Assembly: GCA_026315105.1 (NCBI GenBank)
Contig: CM048750.1
Span: 167,242,549-167,306,548 of the forward strand
Reading direction: 5' to 3'
Length of the DNA: 64,000 nucleotides
Source of the DNA: Locusta migratoria
Taxonomy: Eukaryota; Arthropoda; Insecta; Orthoptera; Acrididae
Every line of letters begins with the position of its first letter. Position 1 is the first letter of the stretch. Position numbers and translations under genes: made by a program. Below are positions 10,465 to 21,160 of the stretch, piece by piece. The notes below the pieces were generated by a model. It searched no databases. It was not told where the DNA came from and was given only the letters and a program-made list of their open reading frames with translations.

Positions 10465-10761
10465 TTGATAATATTATCATCACTGTAATTGGTCACCATA
10501 CAGTAATTTGTCAGAGGTTTTAGTTTCACCCATAAGAGGATCGGGATGGGTAGGGTCTGGAACGGAAATTTCGAGGGCTTTCAATCCTGTCCAGTGCATT
10601 ATAAGAGAAGGAGCCGACTCACATATGTAATTCGCTGCAGGAAGAAGGGAAATGCGTGGGATACAAAGAAGGAATAATCTTTGCCCTGAAGGGGCAGCAT
10701 CTTTCACTGGAGCCGGCGATGCTAGCAGGAGTCACGACACGTCGGCCGAAGTGATCATAGC

Positions 10762-10959
10762 TAATGTTCAATTGTTTGTTTAGTCTATGGGACTTAACTA
10801 CGGGGTCATCAGTCCCTAAACTTGCAAACTACTTATGAACTACTTACGAACTAGGACGGCACAAATATCCATGTCCGAGGGGGGATACGAATCCCCGACC
10901 GTAGTGGCCGTGCAGACCGTGACTGGAGCGCCTTAGTCCCCTCGGCCACCGCGGCCGGC
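10762..10959 (-). repeat. SINE-A copy with perfect 11-bp target duplication
   Basis: Full-length copy flanked by GTGATCATAGC at 10751-10761 and 10960-10970. Confidence 0.95.
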
Positions 10960-11032
10960 GTGATCATAGCAGTGTGGGCACTGCATATGAGTGATTACGA
11001 AGAGACCATTTCAACTGGCCTCGGTTGAAATC

Positions 11033-11170
11033 TGAAGTCTCTCTCTTCCTGGCATACGCAATCTTGTTTTTCGTATTTGACAATTCTCTTATTATAAATC
11101 GTACGTTGTCATTTCAAAGCAATGCCGCACTGAAGAATTACCAAAAACACGTCGTTCTTAGAGCAATTAA
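11033..11170 (-). repeat. Dispersed repeat, copy 2 of 3 (inverted)
   Basis: Reverse complement of the unit at 2620-2770. Shared core blocks are TTTGAAATGACAACGT and AAAACACGTCGTTCTT (this strand). Confidence 0.65.
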
Positions 11171-11544
11171 TTATAATCTGGTGTCTAAAACGCCATATTA
11201 GCAGCTAAACCCTGGAATCAACGCTAGGAGAAATAGGGTAGAGTTTTACAGCTGTTATCCGCAGTGTAGTGGACAGCGTAGAAGGATTTGAGGTAAAACC
11301 GCATGGGCGGTGGTTCATGACCACCATCGGCACTTTATTCCCCCAAATTGGCTCTTAAAAAATTTTCGCAGACTCTTATTAATTCAATATTCTGCAATAT
11401 TCTGAGTTGTTTATAGATAACAACCCTTTCTCTTAAAAATACGTTTGTTCTGTTTCGTGAACATGCCAATGAATTACAAACACAGTGTTCTGAACCACAT
11501 GCTCATAAACTGGGGAGATGCTATTATAACGACTATTGTAAATG
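11171..11544. other. Nothing recognised
   Basis: No tRNA-like box, inverted arms or convincing frame was seen. Confidence 0.45.
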
Positions 11545-11553
11545 ACGTGATGA

Positions 11554-11944
11554 AAAAGTTCAAATGTTTGTAAATATATGGAACTTAACTGCTTTGGTTA
11601 TTAGTCCTTAGGATTACCAACTATTCAAACTGAAGGACAATACACACCCATGCCCCTAGGAGGACTCTAAACTCCGATGGTGAGCAATCGCGCGCTACCG
11701 GCCGCGGTGGCCGAGGGGACTGAGGCGCTGCAGTCACGGTCTGCACGGCCACTACGGTCGGGGGTTCGAATCCGCCCTCGGGCATGGATATTTGTGCCGT
11801 CCTTAGTCTTAGCTAGTTCATAAGTAGTTTGTAAGCTTAGCGACTGATGACCCCGTAGTTAAGTCCCGTAAGTTCTACAAACATTTGAACATTTTGAATC
11901 GCGCGCTACGCAGCGAGGCGCTTAGACCGCTCGGCTACTCCACC
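11554..11944 (-). repeat. SINE-B copy, split by a SINE-A insertion
   Basis: Minus-strand SINE-B in two pieces (11554-11698 and 11910-11944). ACGTGATGA duplicates at 11545-11553 and 11945-11953. The interruption is a complete SINE-A with its own duplication, so SINE-B was present first. Confidence 0.94.
11699..11896 (+). repeat. SINE-A copy nested in SINE-B
   Basis: Full-length plus-strand copy with the perfect 13-bp duplication AATCGCGCGCTAC at 11686-11698 and 11897-11909, inside the tRNA-like head of the SINE-B copy. Confidence 0.96.
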
Positions 11945-11953
11945 ACGTGATGA

Positions 11954-12639
11954 TTATCAGTAATTTAGACATAGATTAAATACTAGATTTATATGAAATT
12001 CAGTATTAGCACAATTATATTGTACTTATTCCAGCTATAAAACAAAACACGGTCATAGCTTGAAACAAAAACTTTGCACTTTATCTTAGAGCAGAATGAC
12101 GTAACATGAACAAAGTCATACCTGAGCTACACAAAAGGTAATGGAATCTACGTAAAAAAAGTCTATAACAAACATGCCAAACAAACGTTTTACTAGAAGC
12201 ACTGATTTCCAACAGATTCCATAATTAGTGCATGGAAAAAACAAAAATTGGCATAATTGCTTAGCAAAACAGTAAGAAATAAGGAAATTATATGCGATGT
12301 ACAAATTTAAAGTCCATCGACAAATGACAGGTGCCATAGAAATCTACATATGAAGCTACCAATATTAGCATGTCACTTACTATATTCATTATTACAGTGT
12401 CTCCCCATTTTAAGTGCAAGTGGTTCATGTTTGCAATTTATTTGTATGTATCTCATGTCATGCTCACGAAATAGAACAAATGCACATTTAAGACAGAGTT
12501 AATAGGAGTTCCCAAAAACGTTTCAGGAGCCAAGATGGGAAAACGTTTTTTCGTTAGTAACTCGCTAAACAGTGTTCATGCGGATTTACTTCTAAACTTG
12601 ATACGCTACCCTGTGCGCTACGACGAACACTTGTAGTTA
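11954..12639. other. AT-rich sequence, nothing recognised
   Basis: Only short, unconvincing frames were seen. No repeat arms were found. Confidence 0.45.
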
Positions 12640-12775
12640 AGACATCACATTACAATTGATAGTACTAAGAACGTCGTGTTTGTTGTAATCCTTCAGTGTG
12701 CAATTGCTTTGAACTGACAACGTGTGAGTTAAACGAAAAACAAGATGACGTGTACCACAGAAAGAGATATATATG
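12640..12775 (+). repeat. Dispersed repeat, copy 3 of 3
   Basis: Shares AAGAACGTCGTGTTTGTTGTA and ATTGCTTTGAACTGACAACG with the copy at 2620-2770 and, inverted, with 11033-11170. Confidence 0.65.
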
Positions 12776-13096
12776 TGTGTTTCCACCCGATCCAGAAACC
12801 AGTTCCTATCACGTGACCAACTTCTGGTTTCGACGGAGGCCACCCAGGGCCAGATAAAATGGTCTGGTCGTACTAACACGTCTACTGTATGTCCTTCGGG
12901 CTCTTGAGCTTCTGACGATCACCAAATGGTAGCAAAATATGAAATTCGCGTGCCGATGTTTAGAAGCAAATAGTAATCAATACAAGAATAAATACACCAG
13001 GAGAAAAATGCTCCTGTCGATGCACGAGATATGGCTCCCTGAAGAACCGCTTTCGCACTCTGTATGTTGTTTTTCCTATCTGCGCACCAGCGTCGC
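12776..13096. other. Nothing recognised
   Basis: No motif supports a gene in this short stretch before the nested SINE and MITE. Confidence 0.45.
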
Positions 13097-13107
13097 TCTT
13101 ACTTGGA

Positions 13108-13504
13108 GCCGGCCAACACCACCTACAAGACAAGGCCTTACAACTGGCCGTGCCTACGTCACACTTAGAGGCCGCGGCCGCCACCTCACTGGCTGGCCGC
13201 TGGGGCACGCCCACCGCCGCGCAGCGGGCGGCCAGTCAGATGGCGGCCGCGGCCTCTAAGTGTGACGTAGGCACGGCCTGTTGTAAGGCCTTGTCTTCTA
13301 GGTGGTGTTGAGCCGGCCGCGGTGGCCAAGCGGTCTGCGGTACACCTGTGACGGTCGGCATGGCCACTACGGTCGGGGGTCCGAATCCCCCCTCGGGTAT
13401 GGATATTTGTGCTGTCCTTAGCATTAGCTAGTTCACAGGTAGGGACTGATGACCCTGATGACACAGTAGTTAAGTCCCTTAAGCTCTACAAGCATTTGAA
13501 CATT
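13108..13504 (+). repeat. SINE-A copy interrupted by a MITE
   Basis: The SINE starts GCCGGCC at 13108 and resumes at 13312 with GCCGGCCGCGGTGGCCAAGC after the MITE. The whole unit is flanked by the 11-bp duplication TCTTACTTGGA (13097-13107 and 13505-13515). The MITE therefore landed seven bases into an existing SINE. The tail has a small duplication of GACCCTGATGAC. Confidence 0.92.
13115..13309. mobile_element. GC-rich fold-back MITE, 8-9-bp target duplication
   Basis: Arms of about 75 bp starting AACACCACCTACAAGACAAG are inverted almost perfectly around a loop of about 55 bp rich in GGCCGC. The target GAGCCGGCC is present at 13106-13114 and 13310-13318; eight or nine bases of it are duplication. 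This fits a hAT- or P-like non-autonomous element. No coding frame was seen. Confidence 0.88.
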
Positions 13505-13846
13505 TCTTACTTGGACAGAGAAGCGAGTTCATTTTGGAAGTAACTAATGCAAATATTCTCGAAGAGAATCACTCACTCACTCTATGGCACTATGGTCCTC
13601 TGAGGACCTCGGCCTCCTCAGTCACAGATTTCCAGTCGCCTCGGCCTTCATCACACCTGCACCACCTCCTCACTCCCCCTGCTCTCGGGTCGGCTTCGAG
13701 ATTTTCCAGCCATCTCACACGCGGTCGTCCTCTCCTTCTACCACCACGGTGACTCATTATCATCTTCTTCGGGAGCCTTTCTTCTGTCATCTGCTGGACA
13801 TGTCCTAACCATCTTAATCTTCAAATTTTGATTGATGTTACCAAAT

Positions 13847-14026
13847 GTTTGTTAAGCTTATGGGACTTAACTACGGGGTCATCAGTCCCTAAACTTACAA
13901 ACTACTTATGAACTACTTACGAACTAGGACGGCACAAATGCCCGAGGAGGGATTCGAACCCCCGATCTTAGTGGCCGTGCTGACGGTGACTGGAGCGCCT
14001 CAGTCACCTCGGCCACCGCAGCCGGC
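13847..14026 (-). repeat. SINE-A copy
   Basis: Inserted in the LINE relic with TTACCAAAT at 13838-13846 and 14027-14035. It lacks the usual ATATCCATG before the tRNA-like part. Confidence 0.94.
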
Positions 14027-14140
14027 TTACCAAATCAGGTTCTTATTTTTTTATTCGTCCTAATTCCTCATATCTCACCTTCTTTTACAGGACCAAAAAT
14101 CTTCCTCAGCACTTTACCTTCCGATATATTAGCTTCTTCT

Positions 14141-14339
14141 AAATGTTAAAATGTTTGTAGAGCTTGTGGGACTTAACTACGGGAGCATCAGTCCCTAAAC
14201 TTACAAACTATTTACAAACTACCTAATACTAAAGACGGCACAAATATCCATGCCCGAGGGGGGGATTCGAACCCCCCACCGTAGTGGCCGTGCAGACCGT
14301 GACTGACGCGCCTCAGTCCCCTCGGGCACCACGGCCGGC
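14141..14339 (-). repeat. SINE-A copy
   Basis: Second insertion in the same LINE relic, with TAGCTTCTTCT at 14130-14140 and 14340-14350. Confidence 0.95.
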
Positions 14340-15080
14340 TAGCTTCTTCTCCAAGGCCCCCGACAGTACCCAAGCCTGTATTATAAAGTGTCAGCTTTAG
14401 TTTCCTACTTAAGTTCTTACTTTTGAGCATGGGATATAGTGCTCTGTATGCTCTGTCAGAAGCCTTAATTCGGTTTGTTATATCTACTTCCACTTTGTTT
14501 TCAGATGTTATTACTGAGCTAAGATAAATGAAGCTATCTACTCTTTCAGAGATGTACTCTTCTAACTGTAGAACGGCTGTGTTTCTTCTAATTCTCTGTT
14601 ACCATATACTTATATTTTGTTTCACTGATTCTAAACGAAGATTCTTGGCAGATGCTTTAAACTCTCTGAAGACTGATGTGCGTCCGCACTTTTAGCACTC
14701 ATTACTACATATCTGCATTGGGTCAGATTTGCAGCAGTCTATTGTAAATATTGCCTCCTGGATTTGTGGTTATTGATCTTACTGCTTTCTCTAATACCAG
14801 GTTAAATGGTATTGGGGATAATGGGTCTCCCTGTCTTAAGCCTTCTTCCGTTGGGAACGATCTCGACAGACATCCCTGAAGTTTAACCTGGCTTCTGCTG
14901 TTTTCCAGGGTCATCTTTGTTAATTTTAGTAGCTTCTTGGGAAATTTGAATGTCTCTTTTTTCCCACAGAGCTGAGCTTTTAACTCTGCAACTTTGCCAT
15001 AGACCTGCTTAAAGTCTCAAAGAGTATGCCGTCAATTTCTTCGAAATTTTCGCCAGTAAATTTAAACGATTTCCTGCAAT

Positions 15081-15424
15081 GTTCCAGCCAGTTCCATAAT
15101 GGGGATGGGATTTGTAGGTACAGGGTTTGAGTGCCTCGCACGTCAGTCGTGTAGTGTTCTCAAAGGGGGAGGAGAAATGGAGGCGGCTGTGGAAAGCAAG
15201 AGATTATAAACATTGTAATGTGCTACAGCCACGATTCTCACAATGTCAAGTTTTTGACAGCGATAAACAAGAGATTTGGAAGACAATCAGGCTTTCAAGG
15301 AGTCTGTAAGGGGGCGGGAAAGGCATGAGGTGGTGGCTGTGGGAAACGATTTGATATCAGAAATGGGCGAGCACCCCAGACCGTCTACAGATGAGGTCTT
15401 TGTAGGTGGCTGGAGGCAGCTAAC
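15081..15424. other. Nothing recognised
   Basis: Two small plus-strand frames (15127-15494) show no family features. Confidence 0.4.
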
Positions 15425-15960
15425 AGCACATCCGCGCACACAGGTCACCTGTAAATTCCAGGGAGTGTGGCGACGAGCTCTTAGGCCACTTTAAATCACA
15501 CCACAGATGTGTTCGATCAGTTTCAGATCTTGCGAGTTGGAGGAAGATGGATTAAACCAATCACCTCAGACCTGCTTAGCCTTGTGACACGGTGCATTAT
15601 GTTGTTGGACATTGCCACTGTCGTTGGGAAACAAGGTCGCCATGAAAGGGTGTGATTGGTCTCTTACTAGGTACGATACATCTTGATCATCATGGCGACT
15701 TGCACGAGCTGCACTGGATCCATGGATGTCCATGTGAAAGTTCCTCAGCTTAACTGACCCAATGCCAGCATGTCAAAGAGGTGTCAAGGAACTTGTCCCC
15801 TAAGACGACGTATTCGCACCCTTCCATCGGCATAGTGTAGAATGTATCAGGATGCGTCAGACCATGGGACGCTGTGCCACTGAACCACCTTCCAGTGACC
15901 ATGGTAAGCCGCGGACGCTCGTTTCAAATTTCCCTCCGCCGCCGATTTCGTTTTCGTCCA
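15425..15960 (-). pseudogene. Tc1-like transposase relic
   Basis: Minus-strand relic of a Tc1/mariner transposase, a DDE cut-and-paste enzyme. Readable parts in shifting frames include YYADGRVRIRR-like text near 15830, HPFMATLFPNDSGNVQQHNAPCHK near 15590-15650 and LKLIEHICGV near 15500. NAPCHxAK followed by IEHxW is the usual spacing around the second and third catalytic residues. The second aspartate reads as His (QQHNAP). Several stops are present. No inverted ends were located. Confidence 0.7.
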
Positions 15961-15994
15961 GTTATCAAGTTGTCTAGCCCTTAACATACCATGC

Positions 15995-16613
15995 CTGTAT
16001 CATCAACGTTGTTTACCAAGCTGAGGTCCTCTGAGGACCCCACGTTCTTTTCTTATATTCTCAACACAGTAGTGTACAAGGTTACTCTAATTGCGTTCTT
16101 TCGATGTCAGAAATTGATTCGGAGAGCTCCAGCAATAAGTAGCACACCAAAAAACGCTCTCTGTGCGACAGATTCTACGTCTGTCCAAATTCTCATTCTG
16201 GTCACAGCAGCATTTGCCTAGTAATGCTGAACAACACGTTACGAACGTAATTGTGAAGATGCATATAGTATTTACTATTTTGTCATCAAAGAACATGTTG
16301 AAAACATCAGCCACTGTGGTTGCAAGACCACTTGCTTGCGTTGTCCTGGAAGGTTCATTCACAATGTTACACTGACGAGTCACTGGAGGCACAGGACTTT
16401 GCAATGAATTCAATCATCGGAAACCCTGCTAGAATTGTCGCCAATAATGTCACTTTCATCTAAATTCATTTCAATGTTATCTTCCGATTCTGATGCATCT
16501 AGTTCTGGAATAAAGTCCTCAACAGATTCGCTCAAAACATCTTCCGGGTCACTGAAATCACTTTCATTTAGCATCCGAAAAATTTCGTCGTCTGAGATTT
16601 GCTTGTGGGCCAT
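15995..16613 (-). pseudogene. piggyBac-like transposase N-terminal relic
   Basis: The minus-strand frame from about 16613 begins MAHKQISDDEIFRMLNESDF and continues with an acidic stretch (EDVLSESVEDFIPELDASE). Acidic N-termini of this style are typical of piggyBac transposases. Further on, in shifted frames, come VADVFNMFFDDKIVNTIC and FFGVLLIAGALRINF, resembling the start of the DDE_Tnp_1_7 domain. Only about the first 180 residues remain. Stops and frameshifts make it non-functional. The assignment rests on pattern recognition and is moderately secure. Confidence 0.6.
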
Positions 16614-16836
16614 TTTTGTAAATTTGCAGCGCTCTAAGCCTGAAAAATAGAAAAACATAAATATTTAACGTAGTCTAACACTTTGTTTTAAAAGTTTTTA
16701 ACGAACACGTCATAGATACACTCCTGGAAAATGAAAAAAAAAAAAAAAAAACACCATCATTTCGTCAACCCAGCAGAGCGAAATTTTATTGACACATTCT
16801 TGATGGTGTATACAACACACGATCACGCAGTCAGAA

Positions 16837-17560
16837 TCATGCGCACGTCAGTGCAGTCACCAGATCGTACACAATGTCGATGCTGAATGCAGGGTGCAAC
16901 TTTCTCATGAAGACGATCGTAGAGGTGCCGAATGAAGTCTTTAGGTATTGCCTGCCAAGCAAATTTCCATCTGATGCCTCAGTTGGACCAGATCTCGTGC
17001 CGGTCGTGTAGACTGCGCGAAGATGACGTTTCATCTGATCCCAGACATGCTCAATGGGGGAGAGATCTAGGGATAATGATGGGCAGGGTAGTTGATGTAC
17101 ACATAGAAGAACACGTTGGGTTGTACGGGATACGTGTGGACATGCATTGTCCTGTAGGAAAAGCACGTCGCCTTGTTGGTGCATGAACGTTGGCAAGACG
17201 AATTTAATGATGGTGTCAGTGTACCGTGTACTGTTCAATTTTCTCACAACGAACACTAGAGGAGAACGGCCATTGTAGGATATGGCTTCCCACACCATGA
17301 TGCCAGGTGTCGGCCCCATTTGCCTCTGTCGTGTATACTCCAGATTTTCGCACTCCCCTGCACGACACCACACACGCTTACGACCATCATTGGCACCAAG
17401 GCAGCGATGACTCTCATCACTGAAGACGACACGTCTGCATTGGTCCCTTCATATGCGCCTAACCATGACACCATGGAGGCGGATTGAACGATGTTGTCGT
17501 GTGAGCAGAGGACACTCTAACAGCACACATGATCGTGCATCATTGTGAGGGGAGCGATAT
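16837..17560 (-). pseudogene. Tc1-like transposase, C-terminal catalytic part
   Basis: A 178-codon open stretch (16837-17373), plus shifted frames further upstream to about 17560. Motifs include PGIMVWEAISYNGRSPLVF, LNSTRYTDTII, VLFLQDNACPH and LSPIEHVWDQMKRHL. D of QDNA is the second catalytic residue and E of SPIEH the third. I count 32 residues between them, where classical Tc1 has 34. The N-terminal helix-turn-helix is missing, so it cannot act alone. Confidence 0.8.
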
Positions 17561-17592
17561 TCTACACCCGCCATTCTCCTCTAGTGATTGTC

Positions 17593-18070
17593 TAGAGAAC
17601 ATTGAACAGTGCACGGTACACTGAAATCGTCATTTAAACCGTCTTTCTACCACTCATGCACCAACAAGGTGATTTGCTTTTTCAACAGGACAATTCAGAT
17701 CCACATGTATCCCGTATCACCCAATGGGCTCTTCAAGGTGTACGTCAACTACCCTGGCCAGCACGATCCCCAGATCTCTCCCCCATTGAGCATGTTTCGG
17801 ACCGATGAAACGTCATGTTGGGCGGTCTGCATGAGCGGCACGAAATCTGGCCCAACTGAGCACCAGGTGGAAATTGCAATGCAGGCCATTCCACATAACC
17901 ACACATGGAACCTCTATGGTCGTTTCCGTGAAAGAATTACAGCTTGCATTGCTGCAAAAGGAGGGTAAACACGATATTAACATCAACATTGTGGACGCTC
18001 TGGTGACTGTACTCCCGTGCTTACGGTTCTGCATATGTGATCCTGTGTTGTATTCAACCTCAAGAATGTG
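17593..18070 (+). pseudogene. Second Tc1-like transposase C-terminus, opposite strand
   Basis: In shifting frames this reads LNSARYTE, LLFQQDNSDPHVSRITQW, QGVRQLPWPARSPDLSPIEHV and SLHCCK. It parallels the left half but is about 20-30% different by eye. Stops interrupt it (SDR-stop, WPN-stop). D-to-E spacing again counts as 32. It ends just before the right inverted repeat. Confidence 0.78.
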
Positions 18071-18181
18071 TCAATAAAATTTCCCTCTGCTGGGTCGGCG
18101 AATTCATGGTGTTCTTTTTTCATTTTCCAGGAGTCTATAATTATGTATCTTAAATGGAAAATGGATGCAAGACACAAAAAA

Positions 18182-18227
18182 AGCTTATCTGCTGTTTTTA
18201 ATATATATTAAAAACAGCAGATAAGCT
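18182..18227. repeat. Perfect 46-bp palindrome
   Basis: Two 23-bp arms with no spacer, AGCTTATCTGCTGTTTTTAA-TAT and its reverse complement. It sits 46 bp beyond the Tc1 fold-back and could extrude as a cruciform or form a hairpin RNA. Confidence 0.97.
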
Positions 18228-18690
18228 GTGGTCTGCTTAGGATTTTGTAATCTTTAATTGGGTCACAATTCATCTACTCATGGTATTAATACAGACTGAC
18301 TCGTTCGTATGACAATATTGTTTCTTGTCTGAGGAAATTGGGTCTGTTAAAGGATTGAGGTCAGTTGCTGGTTCGTAGTGTTAAGTTATCCTGAGGCTAA
18401 GTGGGCCTGATAGTTCTATCGATTAACTGTAATTGTGGATTATTTGTTACCGGCAAGATATTAGTTCTTGTGTGGCCTAGGCTCATCTTCTGGTTAATGA
18501 AGATTGAAGTATATGTACAATGGTATGTATATTTAATCGGTTTGTTAAAGTCAGGGCTGGGTCATATGACCCCGGGGGCCAGCTGGGCGGGCCAAGTGAG
18601 ACTCGGAATGACTCGGCTTTTCTCGGCGCTTCCCGGAAACATTCATGTTGCAGTGCTATGACTGGTAGTCAGAATTGTAAATTATATAAA
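18228..18690. other. Nothing recognised
   Basis: No convincing frame or repeat. GGCCAGCTGGGCGGGCC at about 18578-18596 is GC-rich but isolated. Confidence 0.4.
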
Positions 18691-19800
18691 ATCACATGGA
18701 CTATTGCATCGCTAATTTCAACAGTTTTTGACGGAAGTCCATGAACAGTGTGGAGATGTCATTTTTATTACTCCGAAGTATGCTGGTTAAGTCGGGGGGC
18801 ATGCCTGAAACGATTTTTAGAGTTAAGGCCTGCTGTTCAGAAAGCTTGAAGTTTAACGTACCGCCGACAGCGTGGTCATTAGAGACAGAGCTAACGCTCG
18901 GATTATTTGGGTAAGGATGTGGAAGAAAATCGGTCATGCCCTTTCAAAGGAACCATCCCGGCATTTGCCTGAAGTGATTTAGGAAAATCACCGAAAACCT
19001 AAGTCTGGATGGCCGGAGGTGGATTTGAACCACCATCCCTCCGAATGCGAGTCCAGTGTGTTACCACTGCGCCACCTCGCTCGAAGGCCTACTATTGTTC
19101 AGTTTTTAAAGGACAAGGAAAAAGCATGAACTACTACTAGAAGATCCGGAATGGATTACAGATCTTGCATTTTTAGTTGATTTGACCGCGCACTTTGTCC
19201 TCAATAAGACGTTGCAAGGGGAAAAGCAGTTAATCCCTCATTTAATGGAAAAAGTATAGGCATTTAAAATTAAGATCGCATTGTGGAAGGGACAACTTTT
19301 AAACAAGAACACACTGCCAATTTCCCTAATCTATCTGATGTGAAAGACAATACAAATTTTGAAAAATTCATTCTAGTTTAAGAAGAAATGAACAGTTTGC
19401 AAATAGATTTCAGGCTGTTGCTAATCTTGCACCTCTTTTTGAGACTATTCAAGACCGTTTGCTGTATCACCTGAAAGTGCCCCTGTGCATTTGCAGATGG
19501 AACCGATAGATTTGCAGTGCAATTCCCGACCGAAAGACAAGTTTAGTTTTGCGAAGGACTTCCTCGAGACGACTTTCCGCGTGTTCATAATGAGGCTACA
19601 AAGGTTAGATCCATGTTTGGGTCAACATATGTGTGTGAACAATTTTTTTTCAGTAATGAAATTAAACAAGTCACGATTACGTGGCAGCCCGTGTGACGAC
19701 AACCTTATAAACTGCCTCCGCCTGTCAGTGTGCCGACAGTTTGTTCCGGATATCAATTTTATTTCATATTCAGATATTCAAAACACAATTCAATAATTGT
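18690..19800 (+). pseudogene. hAT-family transposase relic (GTF2I-repeat/ZBED-like type), split by a SINE
   Basis: Reads, in several frames, VHEQCGDVIF (about 18740), DPEWITDLAFLVDLTAHFVLN (19150-19210), FEKFIL, FANRFQAV, PFAVSPESAPVHLQMEPIDLQC (19460-19520), CVNNFFSVMKLNKSRLRG and LINCLRLSV (19630-19740). The segment from HLQME to the C-terminus matches the hAT dimerisation region seen in domesticated and active hAT transposases of this type. A SINE-C copy lies at 18841-19083. Multiple stops and frameshifts are present, so it is an old copy. No terminal repeats were identified. Confidence 0.7.
18841..19083 (-). repeat. SINE-C copy (tRNA-derived, second type of head)
   Basis: On the minus strand the head reads GCGAGGTGGCGCAGTGGTAA (A box) with B box GGTTCAAATCC, then a body ending near GTCATTAGAGACAGAGC. 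AAGGCCTGCTGTTCAG at 18825-18840 and AAGGCCTACTATTGTTCAG at 19084-19102 form an imperfect target duplication within the hAT relic. The tail of this family also appears at 28660-28725. Confidence 0.85.
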
Positions 19801-19884
19801 TTTTTGTTTGTGGTAAATATAAGAATTTGGTCATGACACTGCCTGTAGAGAGTTGCTACGTAACTGTTTTTTTCTTTTCATATC

Positions 19885-20130
19885 TACATCGATACTCTGA
19901 AAATCACGTTTAAGTGCCTGGCACTTTCATAACTTTCCTCTACCGTTCTATTCTCTAATAGCACGCAGGAAGAAAGAACACCTAAATCGTTCCGTTTTCG
20001 ATCTGTTTTCTCTTATTTTATTGGGATGGTCATGTCTCCCTAAGTAGGTGGGTGCTAGCAAAAGACTTTCACAATCAGAAGTAAAAGTCGGTGATTGAAA
20101 CTTTGCAAACAGATCACGCCGCAATGACAA
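19885..20130 (-). pseudogene. LINE ORF2 extreme C-terminus
   Basis: The minus-strand frame (19948-20130) reads LRRDLFAKFQSPTFTSD, LLLAPTYLGRHDHPNKIRE and RFRCSFFLRAIRE. The F-R-AIRE ending is the C-terminal signature of many CR1/Jockey-like LINEs. The same ending recurs at 54409-54668. It is a fragment only. Confidence 0.75.
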
Positions 20131-21151
20131 AAAAGTAAGAGAGTCTCATTCCGGTTTAAATTTATTTCCTTGTTATTTTATTTGGGGGGGGGGCAGGTGG
20201 TTCCACTATTCCAGTAATTGTCTTGCACTTACTTATTCCATTGTTGACTTAAGACGTATGGCAACGCACAGCGACGGCCTCACCTAGCAAGCCGAGGCGA
20301 AGTATACCGATGCACTGTGCAAACACTCTACACCTCGCTTTGAACGCGTAGGGTTTTCCGTGTTTGTGAGGCCTTGAGGTATACTGTAGTCCTTGCATAA
20401 AAACGGTTAAGCCTATTGAGGCTCATTTTAAACATGCCAGAAGTATTTATCATGCAAAATATGATGAAGAATTAACCTTTATTGTTATAAAAATTTGTGT
20501 TTCAGGCCTCAAAACAGTATACCTAAATAGCTTAATGATGAAATTAGTTGGAGGTAGCTCGTATCACTGGTGTTTAAGCAGCGAGTTTCGGCTTCACGGC
20601 GCTAACATTAAACATCACTCAAATGCCTCGAAATTACAGCTAAACTAACATTTTTTAGCGGCAATGACCTATTTAGTGACCGTATTTCTATTTTTAACGT
20701 TGTCCAGCGACACATTATTAATGAAATTTGGCTGCTAGGGATATCTTATTCTAGTGTGTTAATTAACACGGACTATATCGTCCTTTTAACCCACTCACTT
20801 ACTTTTCTTCTCCATTTGTTGGAGATTTAGAACCGTCATTATAATGATTAAAATAGCTCCATATGCATCGTTCAAAATAATTAGCGAACATTCGCGTTCT
20901 TTTTACATCATTTATTTACTACTTATTCCAATGTGACGAAATTTTTGTGTGGCAATAAATGTGGAAAATAAAGCTGTCGTACATACACACGAATGATGGA
21001 GTCATATTTTGCTCCGAAGAACTAATTGCATATTGACTTGTTCGGCTGTATTGCTTTAGTTTTCTAAAATATTTAAATATTTTAATTGCGAATACTAAAT
21101 GGAAGCTATATATTTCGGTACGATGGCTAGCTAATTGGAAATATGTTGCAA
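20131..21151. other. Nothing recognised
   Basis: About 1 kb without a supported feature. A run of nine G at 20184-20192 and scattered AT-rich stretches are the only marks. Confidence 0.45.
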
Positions 21152-21160
21152 TTATCTGTA

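Larger units (their letters stand above)
13590..15080 (-). pseudogene. LINE reverse transcriptase, C-terminal two-thirds, broken by two SINEs
   Basis: Minus-strand non-LTR retrotransposon ORF2 relic. In order along the protein: EGLRQGDPLSPIPFNLVLEKA (around 14800), NRIKASDRAYRALYPMLKSK and SRKLKLTLYNTG (14400-14480), then the tail MTEERLPKKMI, GRPRVRWLENLEAD and EEAEVLRGP (13590-13790). GLRQGDPLSP is the conserved reverse transcriptase motif after the palm aspartates. Stops and frameshifts occur throughout, and SINE-A copies sit at 13847-14026 and 14141-14339. It is not functional. The 5' end is lost near 15080. Confidence 0.85.
16719..18135. mobile_element. Palindromic Tc1-like element: two 3' ends joined head to head
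   Basis: A 1417-bp element with TA at both edges (16717-16718 and 18136-18137). Inverted ends start CACTCCTGGAAAATGAAAAA on the left and GACTCCTGGAAAATGAAAAA on the right, and share CCCAGCAGAG and AAATTTTATTGACACATTCTTGA. The left part encodes a transposase C-terminus on the minus strand and the right part a related C-terminus on the plus strand. They meet near 17,580-17,600, and no complete N-terminal DNA-binding region is present. It has the same architecture as the mariner derivative at 9588-10139. Confidence 0.85.

Noticed and set aside
12939..13464. Overlapping arginine- and glycine-rich frames of about 90-106 codons
   Set aside because: They translate the GC-rich arms of the fold-back MITE and the SINE.
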